From contig CM114272.1 in NCBI GenBank assembly GCA_050084515.1, forward strand, positions 50,096,001 through 50,160,000: 64,000 bases of DNA, given 5' to 3'. Position 1 is the stretch's first letter; the number at the start of each line of letters is the position of its first letter. Origin of the DNA: Blasia pusilla (lineage: Eukaryota; Marchantiophyta; Marchantiopsida; Blasiales). Of this stretch, positions 36,910 to 49,885 are shown piece after piece. The notes beneath the pieces are model-generated. The model did not search any database. It saw only the letters and a list, made by a program, of their open reading frames with translations, and was not told the origin of the DNA. The translations under genes were made by a program, and so were the position numbers.

Positions 36910-39900
36910 TTAGGGACCGATTCCAAAATGATCACAAATGCAATTAGATGCACACCCTAAAGAAAACAAGAGAATCTCAAGGAAAACAAAAAGAGTGGGC
37001 ATAGAAACCTGGCGTGACTCAATCATCATCCTTCTCCCTTGCACTTTCTCTTCTTTCGTCATGCCCTTAGATGCAGTCCTTGATAATTGAGGTTTAGCCT
37101 GCAAGACCACTCCATCAAGGGTAGGGGAGCAATCCACCTCACGAACATCACTTGTTTCCAGACTCTGAATTCTCATGCAAGGTGTGCTCTCTGTAGACAA
37201 CTTCCGCGTAGGGTTCAGTCGAGGAGATTTTTTAGTGTGGGCAATACTCTTTTTATGCATGTTTGCTTTTCGAACCCGTTCAACATTGGCCCTTGGTGGT
37301 CTTGGGTGCCTCTTTGGCAGACTCGGATCTTCTTCATTAGCACTTGCTATGACGCCTGCATGATCGTCAACTTCGGGACTCTCTTCCTCCTCATTGACTT
37401 GGCGTGCACTCCTCTGGATGTCGGGTTGGGGACTTGGGAGCAGCGTGTCACTACCTTCAGAGTCACTAGAATCTATAATGGGGACATCCAACCCACCTTG
37501 CACATCATGTACATATCAGATAGGTAGCAATTGTACCTTGATTAATATCAACAAAAAAAAGACCACGATTAGTTTTTCAATGACATCCGAACAATCATGA
37601 AATCAAATAGCAATATAGTACTCGCATAGCAGCGTCAGCAATGCTGCAGCCAACTCCACCCACATACATGCGAGAGACTTTATCTCTGAACTTGGCGAGC
37701 ATGATGGGTTTACTCTTGTAGTTATATTTGAAGTGTGGGCTATAATACTCTTCACTAATGTACCACTTATGACTTTGTGCTCGACGCATGCCATCTAAAA
37801 CAGCCAAGGCATGTTCAACCTACTGTTGCCTAGTTTCTACTCCAACATCACAATGATATGGCTCTTGTTTATCCATGATCCAAAGTGCAAATAGGTGATG
37901 GAAAGCAGCTAGGCATCTCCAATATGTAGAACGGTGAGCTATCCACTATCCCTTCCACTATCTGTAGGGATAGTGAAAGGGAGAAGCCTACGCCTTGCCT
38001 CTATCCATCCTTTCACAGTCGTGGTAGGCAGCACAAGTGCGGCCTCAAGTTTCTCGCGAGCCTTCTCATACTTTTCTATCTTAGCTAAACCTGCCCAAGA
38101 GGTTTGCTGGTGTTCCTCTGTCCTAAAGGCCTCAAACCCAATCAGCAAGTCGGGCAATTTTGGCATGGGGACAAACGGGCCACCCGCCTGTTTAGCATGC
38201 TCTTTGGCTTTGTTTAGGAGCCCAGCCTTCTTTTTTCTTTCCGGTTGGCACATCGTTGCTGCACCGTGCCTTGAAGTCGCAAGTTTGTAGCATATGGCAT
38301 TGCATAGTACCCTGCTCACCATCAAAAGAGACAGGAAAGCATGAGCTACTTCCATCCTATCAAGCAAGTTATCTTCAAACCATTTGTCATGAGAGGAAAG
38401 AGACCCTAGCTTACCATCATCATCCACCTCATCTTCATCGCGTTCGTTGTCTGCATCCGCCTTTTTCTTCCCACTCGCTCTTGGTGTTCCAAGCACCGGC
38501 CTCAACCAATGGGATGTAATGTGCGAGTTGAAAGTTTCAAGGCCGTGAAAATATTCAATGCACTAGCTTGGAGCACAAGCACAAAAAGTTCTTATGCTCC
38601 TTAGAGTAGCAAAAATGAACCCACTCCACCAGGTCCCGCCAAAGAGAGGTTTGGAAGGCACGTTTCTCTGGCGGGGTGGGGCTCTTGTCCAAGAATGCAG
38701 CAAACATGTTTGCTGGTAGGACTGAAATCTGACGTCTATACACATCAAGTTCTCACCTAAACGCCTATGTATCAACATATACAAGCATACAAGAAGTGCT
38801 CAGGGTAGTTACCTTCATATTCAAGCATAAGCCGCTTATGTAGAGCAAGGATTGCAAGGCAAGGCTCGGATGTAAAGACAAACTTTGAAAGACAAAACGT
38901 GCGACTACTCTGAGTGTTGCAAATGCAACCCTAAATGCCTACTTCTAGGGCTCCACTGCAGCCTACATCATAGACCCCGTTTGTGTACATGTGGGCTCCT
39001 AAAAAACCACTACGACGTAGTTTCTGATTAACCTACACGCACTTAAGCCAAAATAGCTCATGAAGAATCTGCCCAAACTCATTTTGGAGGAGAGATCTAA
39101 TGTTATGTATACTATACCTAAAACAATGTCTATATATTGCTAGCTGTAAGTAATTCAGAGTTCATACATATACAAAGTATAAAGTATGAACTACTCCCTA
39201 ATCCGAAATATGTATCGGTGACGCTTTCTAAACTTATGTATGTTTACCCTAAATATCTGAAACTCTCCCTACTTCTAATCTAAAGTATTAACAGCAGATG
39301 GTCAAGGTTTAGAGGAGCCCCCACTACCTGCACACAAGAATTGGTAAATGGATTGGTCAGCCATATCATTGCACAAGAATAAAACGACGTGAAGATTTCC
39401 GATGAGCCAAGTCAAGCGTGCAGAGGAGCAAACCAAATACAACAAGTAAAATTCCAATTTGCAGCAAATAATTTAGTAGAATGAATTACCCAAAGCTAGA
39501 TTCAGAAGGGCCATGGAACTTAGTCTTTCGGACAGATCTGAAATATGCTCGTTCCCAACAAGTCCTTTGTCATCCACATCGGTCTGGTCTATAAGGTATA
39601 TACTTTTGGGAGTCACTCCAATACTCCAAGGAATAAGGTCCTTCTCCTCAAAGGTGGACACTCTCCTCTTTAGGCGGATTGTACATACTATCTTGGAAAG
39701 CATATTCTTATTCGATGCCCCCATCACAATTTTTATCTCCTTAATTCGGACGACATTCATCTTACCTCCGTGGTTTTCCACTACAAGACTAGAAATTCTG
39801 TCATACCCTTCTTCTAAAAGTACAAGTCGAACCAAACATGGTCCCCTACCAATTGTGCTTTGGGTGAGAAGGAAACATTCGAAGTCGGCATCTCTCGCTG

Positions 39901-40168
39901 CTTGTTCTAGACACTTGTAAGTTTCCAACGGAAATCCTAAGATAATCCAATCTTCCAAGTATATTCTAGAGTGCGGATGCGAGTGCTTGCAAACTATACC
40001 GGATAAAAATAAATCTACACTAGATTTGGTATGTACCATGGGGCTGACCCATGTTTCAAGGTCACCCTGGTTCACAGAAAGAAGACCTGTCACATTTTCG
40101 GATTTTTTGACCAAAATTTGTAAGAAACGCAACCGTGCGGTATCGAGGAACTTAGGGTGGGTAGACAT
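36910..40168 (-). pseudogene. Unrecognised multi-exon gene or gene relic
   Basis: Five exon-like minus-strand blocks follow each other: 40168-39490 (226 residues, starts MSTHPKFLDTARLRF, ends at a possible GT donor), about 38743-38560 (NMFAAFLDKSPTPPEKRAF), about 38540-37950 (basic and acidic linker, then PKLPDLLIGFEAFRTEE), about 37930-37629 (YISEEYYSPHFKYNYKSKP, ending at a GT donor) and about 37509-36950 (low-complexity Ser/Asp/Glu/Arg region beginning GLDVPIIDSSDSEGSD, after an AG acceptor). Composition looks coding, but I do not recognise any domain. An apparent frame break lies near 38545 and a stop near 37828. It may be a decayed transposon gene or a poorly conserved host gene. A telo-box lies upstream at 42178-42190. 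Confidence 0.4.
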
Positions 40169-40299
40169 GGTTATGTTTTCCTACACCTTGGCTAAACCTT
40201 TCACCTACCTCCCCTACTGGCTCAAGAAGAAGAATGTCGATTGCAAAGTTGGAAAAATACAATTGATATAGAATCCTACACAATACCAAACGAAACACA

Positions 40300-42029
40300 A
40301 TAATTAGATTACTAGAGTTGTAGAATAGATTACTAGAGTTGTATTGCTCTACAAACAAAGTAAACCGTTGAATTGTTTCAGGGCATGAAGAAACTTACCA
40401 AAATTCCTGGAGCAGCCCGCACTCTTGAGACCCTCGAGACTCCTTGAGAGTTGCGGATAGGCCTCTGCCAATGGAAGCAAAATACAAAAACCCTCTCATC
40501 ACATGCTATTCAGATAGACTAGATCTCCGGGTCAAGAACTGTGCACACTTGGTAATGAGGACACAATGTCGTGGTACTAGGTAATATTTCAGTGTGCACT
40601 CCACTATGCACAAAATTTTCTACCTAAAAAACAATGTCAATGCAGCCCGCACACTCTAGTACACACTAAAGAGACATAATTAACAGTGTAGTGTCCGGGC
40701 CACAAGAGTTTTCGTGTGTGTACAACGAAAAAAACCAAACCCTAAGCCCGCCTACAATTTTAATACAAAGTTTTCAAACACATGCAGAAAGGACCTACGT
40801 TTAGGGTCAAACAACAAAGCTTTACTGATAAGCGAGCGCCAAGAGCATAACTCAACAATCGGAGCACAATATCAAATAGGCACAAGTGGATATCCCTAAA
40901 GAAAATGCAACTCAGCTACGACAGCCCAAGGAGAACGCACAAGGCGGGGCCATCTGTGAAATACAACACACGACCAAAGCCCGTCAAGAAGACACAATGT
41001 TGGAACCCTCAAACGACAAATAATGGAAGATCAGAAGAGTGTCGGCCTAAGGCACAAGGTTGGAGAGTTGGGGATCTACCAAGAGATGCAATGCCAATAG
41101 ACCCTAAGTGCCACAAGCAAAGTGAGCCAACGAAGGTGGCAGCTTAGACGCGCGAACAACCATAGATCAGGAGACGTCACATTAGCAGCAGATCCCTAAA
41201 GTGCGTCGATCAATCTGTAAGCGCAGCCACGTGTTCAATGAAGCAGGATCGTAATCCCATACGTGATCAACCCACCTCGTCGCATCAACACTACTAGCAT
41301 TCAAATCAGCAGCTCTGCATCGATTAGCAGAAAAAGGCCTCGAATCAAGCAAGGTCGCGAGCAACCAGGTGATGCCGATCAACACTAAAGCCCCACATCA
41401 AAACCCATAATGTGAAGACCTTGAACGTACAATCATGACGAAAAAAAACTTTCAGCATTTCATAAAGGGAAGAAACCCAAGGACCCGATCGGCATGGCAG
41501 AGCCTGGATGCAGCTCAAACCTCCTCAATATGTGGTGCAGATCCAGCGATACAATGTGACACTGGCAGCACATAATGGCACAACACTCGATAATGCGATG
41601 CGGCACTCCGTGGCATACCCTCCTCAATCAGCAATTCACAAGCTCTATTCCTTAGTGAAGGAGCGGCTCTGCGATCGAGACGGTGCAGTGCGGCCACGAG
41701 CGACACGGCGCGGCAATCGGCGATGCGTTGCGGGTAAGGATATTACGGCACGATACTCGATTGTCCTCGAGAAAATACCAATCACAACATAGCAGAATGA
41801 AATGAAAACTCAAACACCATAACTCGAGGTCACCTGCCATCATTGGTTGATGACAAAATTGCGATGACGGTGGCGGCCAAAACAAAGTACGTGGTGGCGG
41901 CGCAAGTCAGAGAATCAATGGTCGTGGTGGAAGACCCTCCACTCCGTAATGGTGGCAATGGCAAACAAGGGTGGACAACGGACAAACACATCTCTGAGCA
42001 GCACTAGGTGGCGGCGGCGTAGCCGACGG
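40300..42029. other. Intergenic or upstream region, no gene recognised
   Basis: Short open frames on both strands (for example 41182-41385 and 41515-41706 minus) show no recognised domain. Could hold 5' exons or UTR of the minus-strand gene downstream. Confidence 0.35.
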
Positions 42030-42150
42030 TGGACCGTTGATTCTGACGGCGGACTGTTGATGTTGATGGTTGACCGTTGATAATGACAGTTGACTATTGA
42101 TGGTGACTGTTGACTGTTGATGGCAGACCATTGATGGTGACTATGACGAC
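42030..42150. repeat. Imperfect GTTGATGGTGAC microsatellite-like tract
   Basis: Repeated GTTGA(T/C)GGT and TGACTGTTGA words over about 110 bases, followed by a GCCGCCGCC-type run. Low-complexity sequence. Confidence 0.7.
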
Positions 42151-42177
42151 GACGGCCGCCGCCGATGCGGCGGCTGG

Positions 42178-42190
42178 TTTAGGGTTTGAA
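42178..42190 (-). promoter_or_regulatory. Telo-box motif
   Basis: Minus strand reads CAAACCCTAAACC, the plant telo-box (AAACCCTAA), typical of promoters and 5' UTRs of housekeeping genes. It lies upstream of the minus-strand blocks at 36910-40168, but linkage to them is inference. Confidence 0.35.
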
Positions 42191-42359
42191 CAATTTTACC
42201 CTAAAAATTGCCTAGCAATGGCAGTTTTGCAAGATTGACCATAACATTTTGCTCGCAACTTCAAATCAGCGTGCATAGCTTCAAGATCTACAAAGTCATT
42301 AAAAATATTTTAAATCAGAAATTCCAGTAAAAATTTACGGGGATTGTCGTAAAGCCCAA

Positions 42360-43130
42360 CGTCTCTTTCTCCTACACAAAATTTGGCAGCGCTTCCACGC
42401 TGATTTCTGCCAAAGAAATTGTAAAACCTGTAAAAACACAAATCAACAAGCTACATGGTGCTCTCGAGAGCACCGACATGGGGAAATTTGCCCCCATACT
42501 CAATCCCTATAAAAATTGGGCAGCGCTTCCACGCACCACTCTTTCACACGAAAAATCGGCAAAGGAAACATAAAAAATGAGCGGCTCCGATGAGCACTCC
42601 CATGAACCACTAAACGGGGAATACGATCCCCAACCTCCAAAACCAGCAAGCTCCTCCATGAAGCTCTCTCACTCATCTCATTCTTTCTTTGTAAATCAAG
42701 ATCAAATCTCTCTCAACACCATAACTCTCAAATGTGTGCACTCTCACATATCTCTTTCAATGGCCAACCAAAACCACTCTCTTAATGAAAGGCTTGGGTT
42801 ACACATACAAGGAAAGCAAGACCATAGCTCTACCGCCTCATGCCAAGAGATTCAACAAAGAGAGAATGAGCTCTCAAGCTCTCTCTCTCTCTTTGAGGTA
42901 TATCCCTTCCCTCTCCCAAGCTCTCTCTATGGTAACCTATGCTCCCAAGTCACCTCCTTGGCTCTTGATTTGATGTAGGAGGTCAAGGGCTACTTACCAA
43001 AAATAAAAAGGTGTTCATAGACCAAAAAATGGAACTTACCTAAAATAGTAAGTTTCTCAATATGGCTCCAAATGAGTCGAAACGAATAGAAAACTTGCTC
43101 TCTTAGGTTTCCCGGGGCTTCAGCATGTCA
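42360..43130 (+). repeat. LTR/leader-like retroelement sequence
   Basis: Has two copies of GGCAGCGCTTCCACGC (about 42390 and 42521), a TATA-like CCTATAAAAATTGGGC at 42508, a pyrimidine-rich CTCTCTCTCTC part, and a tail (42980-43090) alignable with 23295-23420. It precedes gypsy coding remains, so it is probably the LTR and leader of a decayed element. The open frame 42577-42978 is probably not a gene. Confidence 0.45.
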
Positions 43131-43195
43131 TCCTCGACCTCTTGACCCTGTCCTCCACTACTCGCAAAGGTGCTCTACTAGATCTCACCGATCTA

Positions 43196-43833
43196 TCCTT
43201 AAAGACGTGACATGTGCGACATGGATGGAATTGAAGAAGTTTTGGGGAAAGCATTCTTTGATGCGTATGAGGTGGAGTTGAGGCAAAGACCAATGAGATT
43301 AAGCCTCTTCATAAAAGATAAGTGGTTGAATGTGAGATGGTTTATGAGGTTCCTATGAAGGAGTTGATGAATGTTGTTATGAGGGCAAGTCCGACCGAGA
43401 TGGAAGATGGGTTTCTTTGTCTGATGAGACAAGTAGAGGCTACAAGCAAAACACGCAAAGATCAAGATCCAACTTTGAGGGAAATCCTGGAAGTACTCAA
43501 GAGAGTAGTGAAGGAATTTGATGATGTTTTGACAATGGATCTTTCAACTGAATTGCCATCACATATAGCAGTCAATCACAAGATAGAGGTGATACAAGGG
43601 GACTATAAGGTCCAAGTCCAATGACCCTTTGAGCATGAAGGATTTTCTAAGATACCGAAAAATAAAGGGGCATCTCGAGTGGGGATGAGTGCGACCAAGG
43701 AGATTCTCTTACCCCGACAACAAAACAATTGGAACCCAACACAAAGCCGAAAGGAGTACAACATCCGAAGTCAAGGAGCGCCAAAGTGATTTGCTACAAT
43801 TGTGGTGAGCTTGGACATATGGCTAAGGGATGC
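43196..43833 (+). pseudogene. Ty3/gypsy protease-RT linker and zinc-knuckle relic
   Basis: The first block reads DMDGIEEVLGKAFFDAYEVE, which resembles the end of a retropepsin domain. A frame-shifted block (43460-43620) reads EILEVLKRVVKEFDDVLTMD and then ELPSHIAVNHKIEVI, the typical spacer before reverse transcriptase in gypsy Pol. A separate block at 43789-43833 reads ICYNCGELGHMAKGC and then a stop: a canonical CCHC Gag zinc knuckle (C-x2-C-x4-H-x4-C). The knuckle lies downstream of Pol sequence, which is the wrong order, so the element is rearranged. It belongs to a different gypsy family from the one at 52307. Confidence 0.65.
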
Positions 43834-43838
43834 TAGGT

Positions 43839-45250
43839 GTGTACCCATCTTGCATGGCTCACACGTATGCATGCCTTCTCCATGCTGAAGCCCGAATCTT
43901 GCTCTCTTTCCATATACACAACCCATATGTTAGACAACACAAAGCTCGTATGGGCAGCGCTAGCCTTCATGGCCTCCACGTGGACCTAGCCACGCGTAAG
44001 CAATGCAAGCCCACATAAGGTCTCGCGGCCTACCAATAGAAGACCCAGGGTCAGAACCTATTTCATAGGGACCCAACCCGTTGTCGTATAGTAGAATCAC
44101 CCACTATGTAAAATTCTCTCTCATTAAGTATTAGAGAGAGTTTTATTAGTATTAAGTAAATTAGCTTAGGAAAATGAAATTTCCATGTTTAAACCTCTTT
44201 AGGATGGCTCATTTGTGTATGCCTAACTTTAAGAAAAGAGGTAATAAATAAGACATGAGAGTATAAAAGTAAAGTAGTGTGATCGGTGTATTAATGAAAG
44301 AAAAACAAAACTAGTCTTGGTTGGTGGTTAGGTAGTTGGATTAGTTTAGAGGATATGAAGTGAGTTGATGAGGACATTTTGGAGGAGATAACATGTAATC
44401 TACTTGTGTCAAAATAAGATTGGCTAAGCCTTGAGAGGAAGCCATGTGGCACAAGATAAAATTAACCTTATTTTGTACTCTTGTGGATCCCTTGAGAGAA
44501 TATAAAGAAGAGGGACTCTCAAGAATTCATCACCTTCTACTTCATTTCTTGAGTCTCCCTTGTTGCTCTTAAGTGGATAGAATTGGCTTGCTTGCTCTTC
44601 CAAGGAGAATGGATTAGCCTTCTTGGGAGAGTGATTTTATTAAGATCCATTCTTTGAGAGTTTCAAGAGTTTGATATGAGATGGTTATTTGGGGATACTT
44701 ATCTTCTTAGGGCAATTTGTCACGCTAGGGATAGTGAATAGTTTTGGCTTGTTATTTTCCCAATGAGAGTGGATTATCCCTCTTGAGAGAGCAATTTGTC
44801 CAAAACCTATTCTTTAGGAGAGTAGATGACGTCCGTTAAGTATGGATGAGGGTAGAGCACGAGTCTTATCTAATTTTCTTTTCCTTAATCCATACCACGT
44901 CAAGATTCTCTTTGTAGATAGGCATTGGTTAACTCGTTATCTAGTCTACAACTTTGGGGAGACATTTATGAACCACATCATGCAATCTCCAACTACGGTG
45001 ATTCTTCCTATTGTCATATACGAAAAGATATGGGATTGTACTTTGTATGTCCTTATGTAGTGATCCATTAATATTAATAGGCTTGCACGAGTAGGGTTTA
45101 ATACTAGTTGTGCTATTTTTCTTGTGTACAAGCGTAAAGTAAATTACAGGGACTTCATAGTTAGGAATTTCGGGGTTAGATGTTATGAAGAAGTGATCAT
45201 CTTGGCACTACTGTTTGTTATACCTGTCGTGAGATAATAGAGAGTGTACA
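43839..45250. other. Repeat-like region, possible LTR
   Basis: Starts TGTGTACCC right after the zinc knuckle and ends near GAGTGTACA, with a TATAAAGA box at about 44507. These features would suit an LTR, but there is no second copy in the window, so this is only a suggestion. Confidence 0.25.
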
Positions 45251-45289
45251 TAATAATTCCGTACTAAAAAGGAGAGCTTCTTAGAGAGT

Positions 45290-45557
45290 TCACCTTGCAT
45301 CAACCACGTCTGCCGCAACTAGAAGGTCAGCCCTTACTCAAAGAAAAACTCTCGACACGACACCGTGCCATGTCCTCATCCTACCTATGTCAAGCCCGCA
45401 TCCTTCATGCTTATCGTTCCCTAGCCTGTATCCTTCATTCAAGCCCATACTTGTTTTTCTGTTCGGAGCACATGCAAGAAAATTAGGCACTAGAAAGACC
45501 CGGGCAAGGGTGTGCATTGGCATGGACAGACTTATTCATTTCCATGCAACCTTGTAC
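45290..45557. mobile_element. Partial hAT-like MITE (right end)
   Basis: The right end (CATTTCCATGCAACCTTG) is the inverted terminal sequence seen in the 17700-18101 element, and the interior has AAGCCCGCATCC like that element. The left end and the target duplication could not be found. Confidence 0.45.
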
Positions 45558-47526
45558 GCATGTGGCTATAGTAGGAGTACAGTCTAGATTGCGGATGGCT
45601 AGGGCACCGCTAGAGGTAGGAGTGGGGATGAAATATTTTGACGTTTCCAAGGCCATAAATAGACGCGTGGATGAGGTGTTAGGGATATAGCCAGCAGAGC
45701 CGCAACATAGACTATGAAAAAGGCAATAAAGAGGGTCACATGTGCATAGAGACGCACCTCATCACAAGATGAAGAGGCTGAGAGGAGTCTAGTTAATGTT
45801 GGAGCAGGGCCGGAAGAGTCATAGTTGAGAGGTCTGATAGGGTGTACTATGCAAGCTGCATAGTTTTCATGGAGTAACAGGGGGAGGAGATGATAGATGG
45901 GGAGAGCGGGGGTTGCAATAGCATAGCCCTGCAAGCCCACAAGAGAAGGAGGTAGGGATGGATGTACAGCCAAGGTGGTCTTCAAGGAGTTCGGGGCTTC
46001 TCCATAGGGCTGTGAGCCTAGACAAAGGTTCACATATGGAGAAAAGGTGACAGGGCCACATTGATGGTAGGAGAAAGTAGCAAGAGTTGGGCAAAGGGAA
46101 AAAAAGCCGTAGGCACACGCAATGTGTGCAAGTCAAAGTTTGGGGAGTTTCCAATCGGAAACAATAATCTCGGTTCTTAAACTAGTTTTTAGATACATTG
46201 CAAAAAGAAGCTACATAAATTTAGATGTTTTTTCATGGGGAAACTTTAAAATGAATCAGAAATTCTCAACTTCAACCAGTGAGCTTTACTCGTAATCCCG
46301 AATCTCCATGAACATTGGTGCAGGTAGCCAAGAAGCTAGGATAAGTAAGCACGCATATAGAGGGTTGGACCCAAACAAAAGATTTGCTTAGGTGGCAATG
46401 GGAAGGTCGTGCGGGTTAGGTAAGAGTGTACAACCAAATTAAGGCAAGGTAGAGAGGATCACACTCGTGGGAGCCACTTGCATAGGGAATGGTGAGTGCA
46501 TAGGCGTGTGGGAGGGCGGAGCTGGATGAACATTACGGGTTGTGGATGGAGCCTTGCACAGCTAGCAGGTAGAATTGCATGGAGCTACATAGTTGATCGG
46601 GATAAGCATGGACTGCACTGAATCGGTCGGATGTGATACCTTCCTTTATAAAAATTTTGATGATTTAGGATTCAGAATAGGAAATCAAGGTTCAGTCAAG
46701 GATAGTCACATCATATTAGGAACAAGAAAGATTTAGATGGAAAAATTTGTAAAATTTTTAATATGAGTAGCATGGATTTGGATTAGAAGTCAAAGAAATC
46801 GTGTCATGGAAGGGATTCCAAGGATTGGACAAAGAGGTTGAAGATGAGGACTTGTAGTAGAGGAATGATGAAATGATTCAAAATAGTCTTTGGGAAGATA
46901 AAAAAAAGGGAAGAAAGAAATGAAGACGACGACACATTGTCTTCGTAACAAAGATACCTTGACAAAGACCAATTATTACGAAGAGTTAGCTTCAATAAAA
47001 ACTAAAAGTACTTTGTAACAAAGAGTTTTGAAGCAGAAAGACTAAAGACTTGTGTAACAAAGACTTTACAGTCAAGAAGGATATAGTTAAGCTATTAAAA
47101 GATGCAATGGTTGGAAGAGCTTTCAAAGGGTATACAGTTAGAGGTGGCGGATTCAATGGGATCAAGGTTGGGCCAAGATAAACACATTTGATTAGGGAGT
47201 TAGAATGATCCCAAGAATTTCCTTAGTAGAAGAGAATGCTTCATATCTAGAGGAAGAATCCCACTATTGTGTACTTGAGGAGAACTTTGGGAAACCATCA
47301 TTCTTGTAGTACATTGAGAGGTTGTTAGAATGGTCCAAGCTTAAGGAGGAGTAGATCCTTGAGATCCCATACATCTTTGATGCGATAAGAAAGTGTTCCA
47401 TGTCCTCATTTTGATCTGCGAAAGTAACAATCTTGATCAAATTGGGTCTTAGACTATAGAATGTTGGAAATGCATGATTGTAAATTCTATAGAGAAAGAT
47501 TGTAGTAATTGAGATATAGGAAATGT

Positions 47527-47529
<3 letters not shown>
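45558..47529. other. Intergenic, nothing recognised
   Basis: Open frames on the minus strand at 45599-46154 have no recognised domain. The rest is AT-rich. Confidence 0.35.

Positions 47530-47573
<44 letters not shown>
47530..47573. repeat. (GA)22 microsatellite
   Basis: Uninterrupted GA dinucleotide run of 44 bases. Confidence 0.98.
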
Positions 47574-47578
<5 letters not shown>

Positions 47579-47950
47579 TAACTTATAGATGTAGTACGAT
47601 AGTTGGCGACATTTGGATCCACTACATTGTCCCATGTTGTATGTAGAGGAGGTAGCAATAACTACTTGATTGGTTGAAATAAGATCATATCAACCTCTTT
47701 CATGAGGTGGCTCTCTTGTAGAATTCTCACAAGTGTGAGTTCTTCCATGGTGCCTCTTGCTCTCAATCGCAATAGTTCATCTATTCTTATTGTCAGCTCA
47801 CTATGATGAATTCGTATGCACCCCTCAATTGTTCTGTATGGTCTACCATTAGTGCTCTTTGTCTTCTATGTAGCTCATCTATGGCAATTGACTTGTTCAC
47901 GATTCTCTCCATCTCTTTCTTTAGTCTCTTATGCTCCTTAGATAACTATT

Positions 47951-48278
47951 CATGGTTGCACAAAAACACACAAGTCCTTCCTTAGGACGAACATGGATGG
48001 GCAAGTCTGGACATGTCCACGAACATGGGTTCCAAGAGATGGAACCCACACTTATTGTCCATGATGGAAGGCAAGGCAAGGATAAGAGGAGCAATGAGGG
48101 AGGAGGGAATGGAGGTGGAAGGGGAAGAAATTGAGGAGTATAGAACACAAAGGTAAGTAAGGGGAATGAGAAAGAAGGGAAAGGTGGGGCCCATACAAAC
48201 AAGTCCTTCCATAGGACGGACATAAGTCACGGACATGGACATGTCCACGGACACGGACTTTGTCCATATACAATCTTG
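47951..48278. mobile_element. hAT-type MITE with perfect 8-bp target duplication
   Basis: A 328-bp element bounded by CATGGTTGCACAAAA on the left and CAAGATTGTATATGG (reverse complement) on the right, flanked by exact copies of TAACTATT at 47943-47950 and 48279-48286. Both subterminal regions carry repeated (A/G)AGTCCTTCC(T/A)TAGGACG and GGACATGTCC(A/G) motifs, shared with the 17700-18101 element and with 51560-51607. It has no transposase. Confidence 0.85.
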
Positions 48279-48365
48279 TAACTATTGGTGCTTCGCCTTA
48301 AAAATATTATATTTGGTTTCCAAATCAAAAATTGGTTGGGAATTCTATATTAAACCCTCCAACTA

Positions 48366-49885
48366 TTATAGACGAGAAATAACTTGGCGATTATCTGAAG
48401 CACTCTCCTCACAAAAGATTATGGGAACAACGCCGCTACATACAAGGAAATTATAACCCTTTCCAAGATCATCAAAAATCATATTAGAACCTACATTCAT
48501 GTCATTGAAAACACCTCTTGCATCCTCATAAGTCGTCTTCTCCCCCAACTCGACTACGCCTTCATTTTCATTTGTGTCATGTATCTCCTCTTTGGTTGAC
48601 ATATGTGTTCTATCTCCATCCAAAGAAGATACGAGGTCTCTAAGGCTTCTGAAAAATACACCATGCTTGTGTTGGCCTAATGACGCTCATCGTGGTATAA
48701 TTGCTCCTTCTTCTCCTCCGTCCGGTTGAGAAGATGATGGCTGATGATGATGTCGTGGGTATGGGCCCAAACTTCCAAATTCTGGTGAAGTATAAGTCCT
48801 TGTCATTTTGACTACACTGGTTTCAATAGTAGTGACATAATGACATATCATACATCCATGGATCGTACATCTAGAATCATTTATAATCATATAGAGTCAC
48901 ACATTCACATTTTTCAACCATTCTTATATTTCTTGTAAAACATCTATAATTCTCAAACAGATTTATAGTCACGCTATTATGGATTCATGGTAACAAAAAT
49001 CCCATCACCCAACACTCAATACGTATATGTTCATGGTCTTCTATATTGTCTACATCTAATCCCGAATCTGTATTATCTACACCTAATATTTTTGCATTTG
49101 CTCTAATATATACAATAGCATACTCAAGGCTTTTGTGATCATAGGGGTTTGGAGCTAATACTTGCTTTTGAATCCTTTCCAAATGACATCCTACCACTAC
49201 ATCCTTGATAAAAATCCACATAATTCCACATGGAACTACCAATGTCTTTCCCAACAAAGAATTATATCCCTTCAGAAGATTTTGAGCATTTTTTAACATT
49301 ATAAAAAATCTTTCTAGTAGGGTTATCTCTGCAATAATAGGCATCTCCTTGAAGTTCTTGTATGTCTTGAGATCGACATACACTCTCCTGAAGTTAACAC
49401 CTTGTTTGGAACTCAAAGCGCTTAACCTCTTGGCCTTTCTGGCATTGACTTCCCAGTTCCATGCCTTTGAAACTCTCTTACACAATCTTTGCAATTCCAA
49501 GATAAAGTCATAGAATCATCCATACCCCTTGAAATGTAGGATTTTTTGTTCTCTAAGAGCAGTTGGAAAAACTAGTCTAGCCATGCATCTGATACAGCCA
49601 TATTAAAGTCATTCTTAGAATTGACTCTTTGCCTCTTGGCACTGTCATTCAACTCCACTTGGTTATCACCCACCCTCAAAAACTCAACTCCTTCAAACAT
49701 ATTGTTCACAGGAGAAAGATAGGAAGTTTTTATACACAACCAACAAAAGAAAAATGGCACAAAGTACGTCAAAATCCTAAGATGGAGATTGGGAAGTTAC
49801 TAGAAAGATAAAGAAAATAAATGCTATAACAATGGCTCAATGTACATAAACATGAAGGATAGAACATGGGGCTTAGGTTTAGGGT
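48366..49885 (-). pseudogene. Unrecognised gene or relic, three coding-like blocks
   Basis: Minus-strand blocks at about 49705-49572 (FEGVEFLRVGDNQVELNDSA), 49500-48985 (171 residues beginning MELQRLCKRVSKAWNWEVNA, helix-rich and basic) and 48623-48366 (acidic, with EEIHDTNENEGVV). The middle block has no internal stop and looks coding. The first ends in a stop followed by an open stretch containing MDDSMTL in another frame. I do not recognise a domain. At 49869-49885 the minus strand has CTAAACCCTAAACC, a telo-box, on the upstream side. It may be a small lineage-specific gene or a transposon product. Confidence 0.35.
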
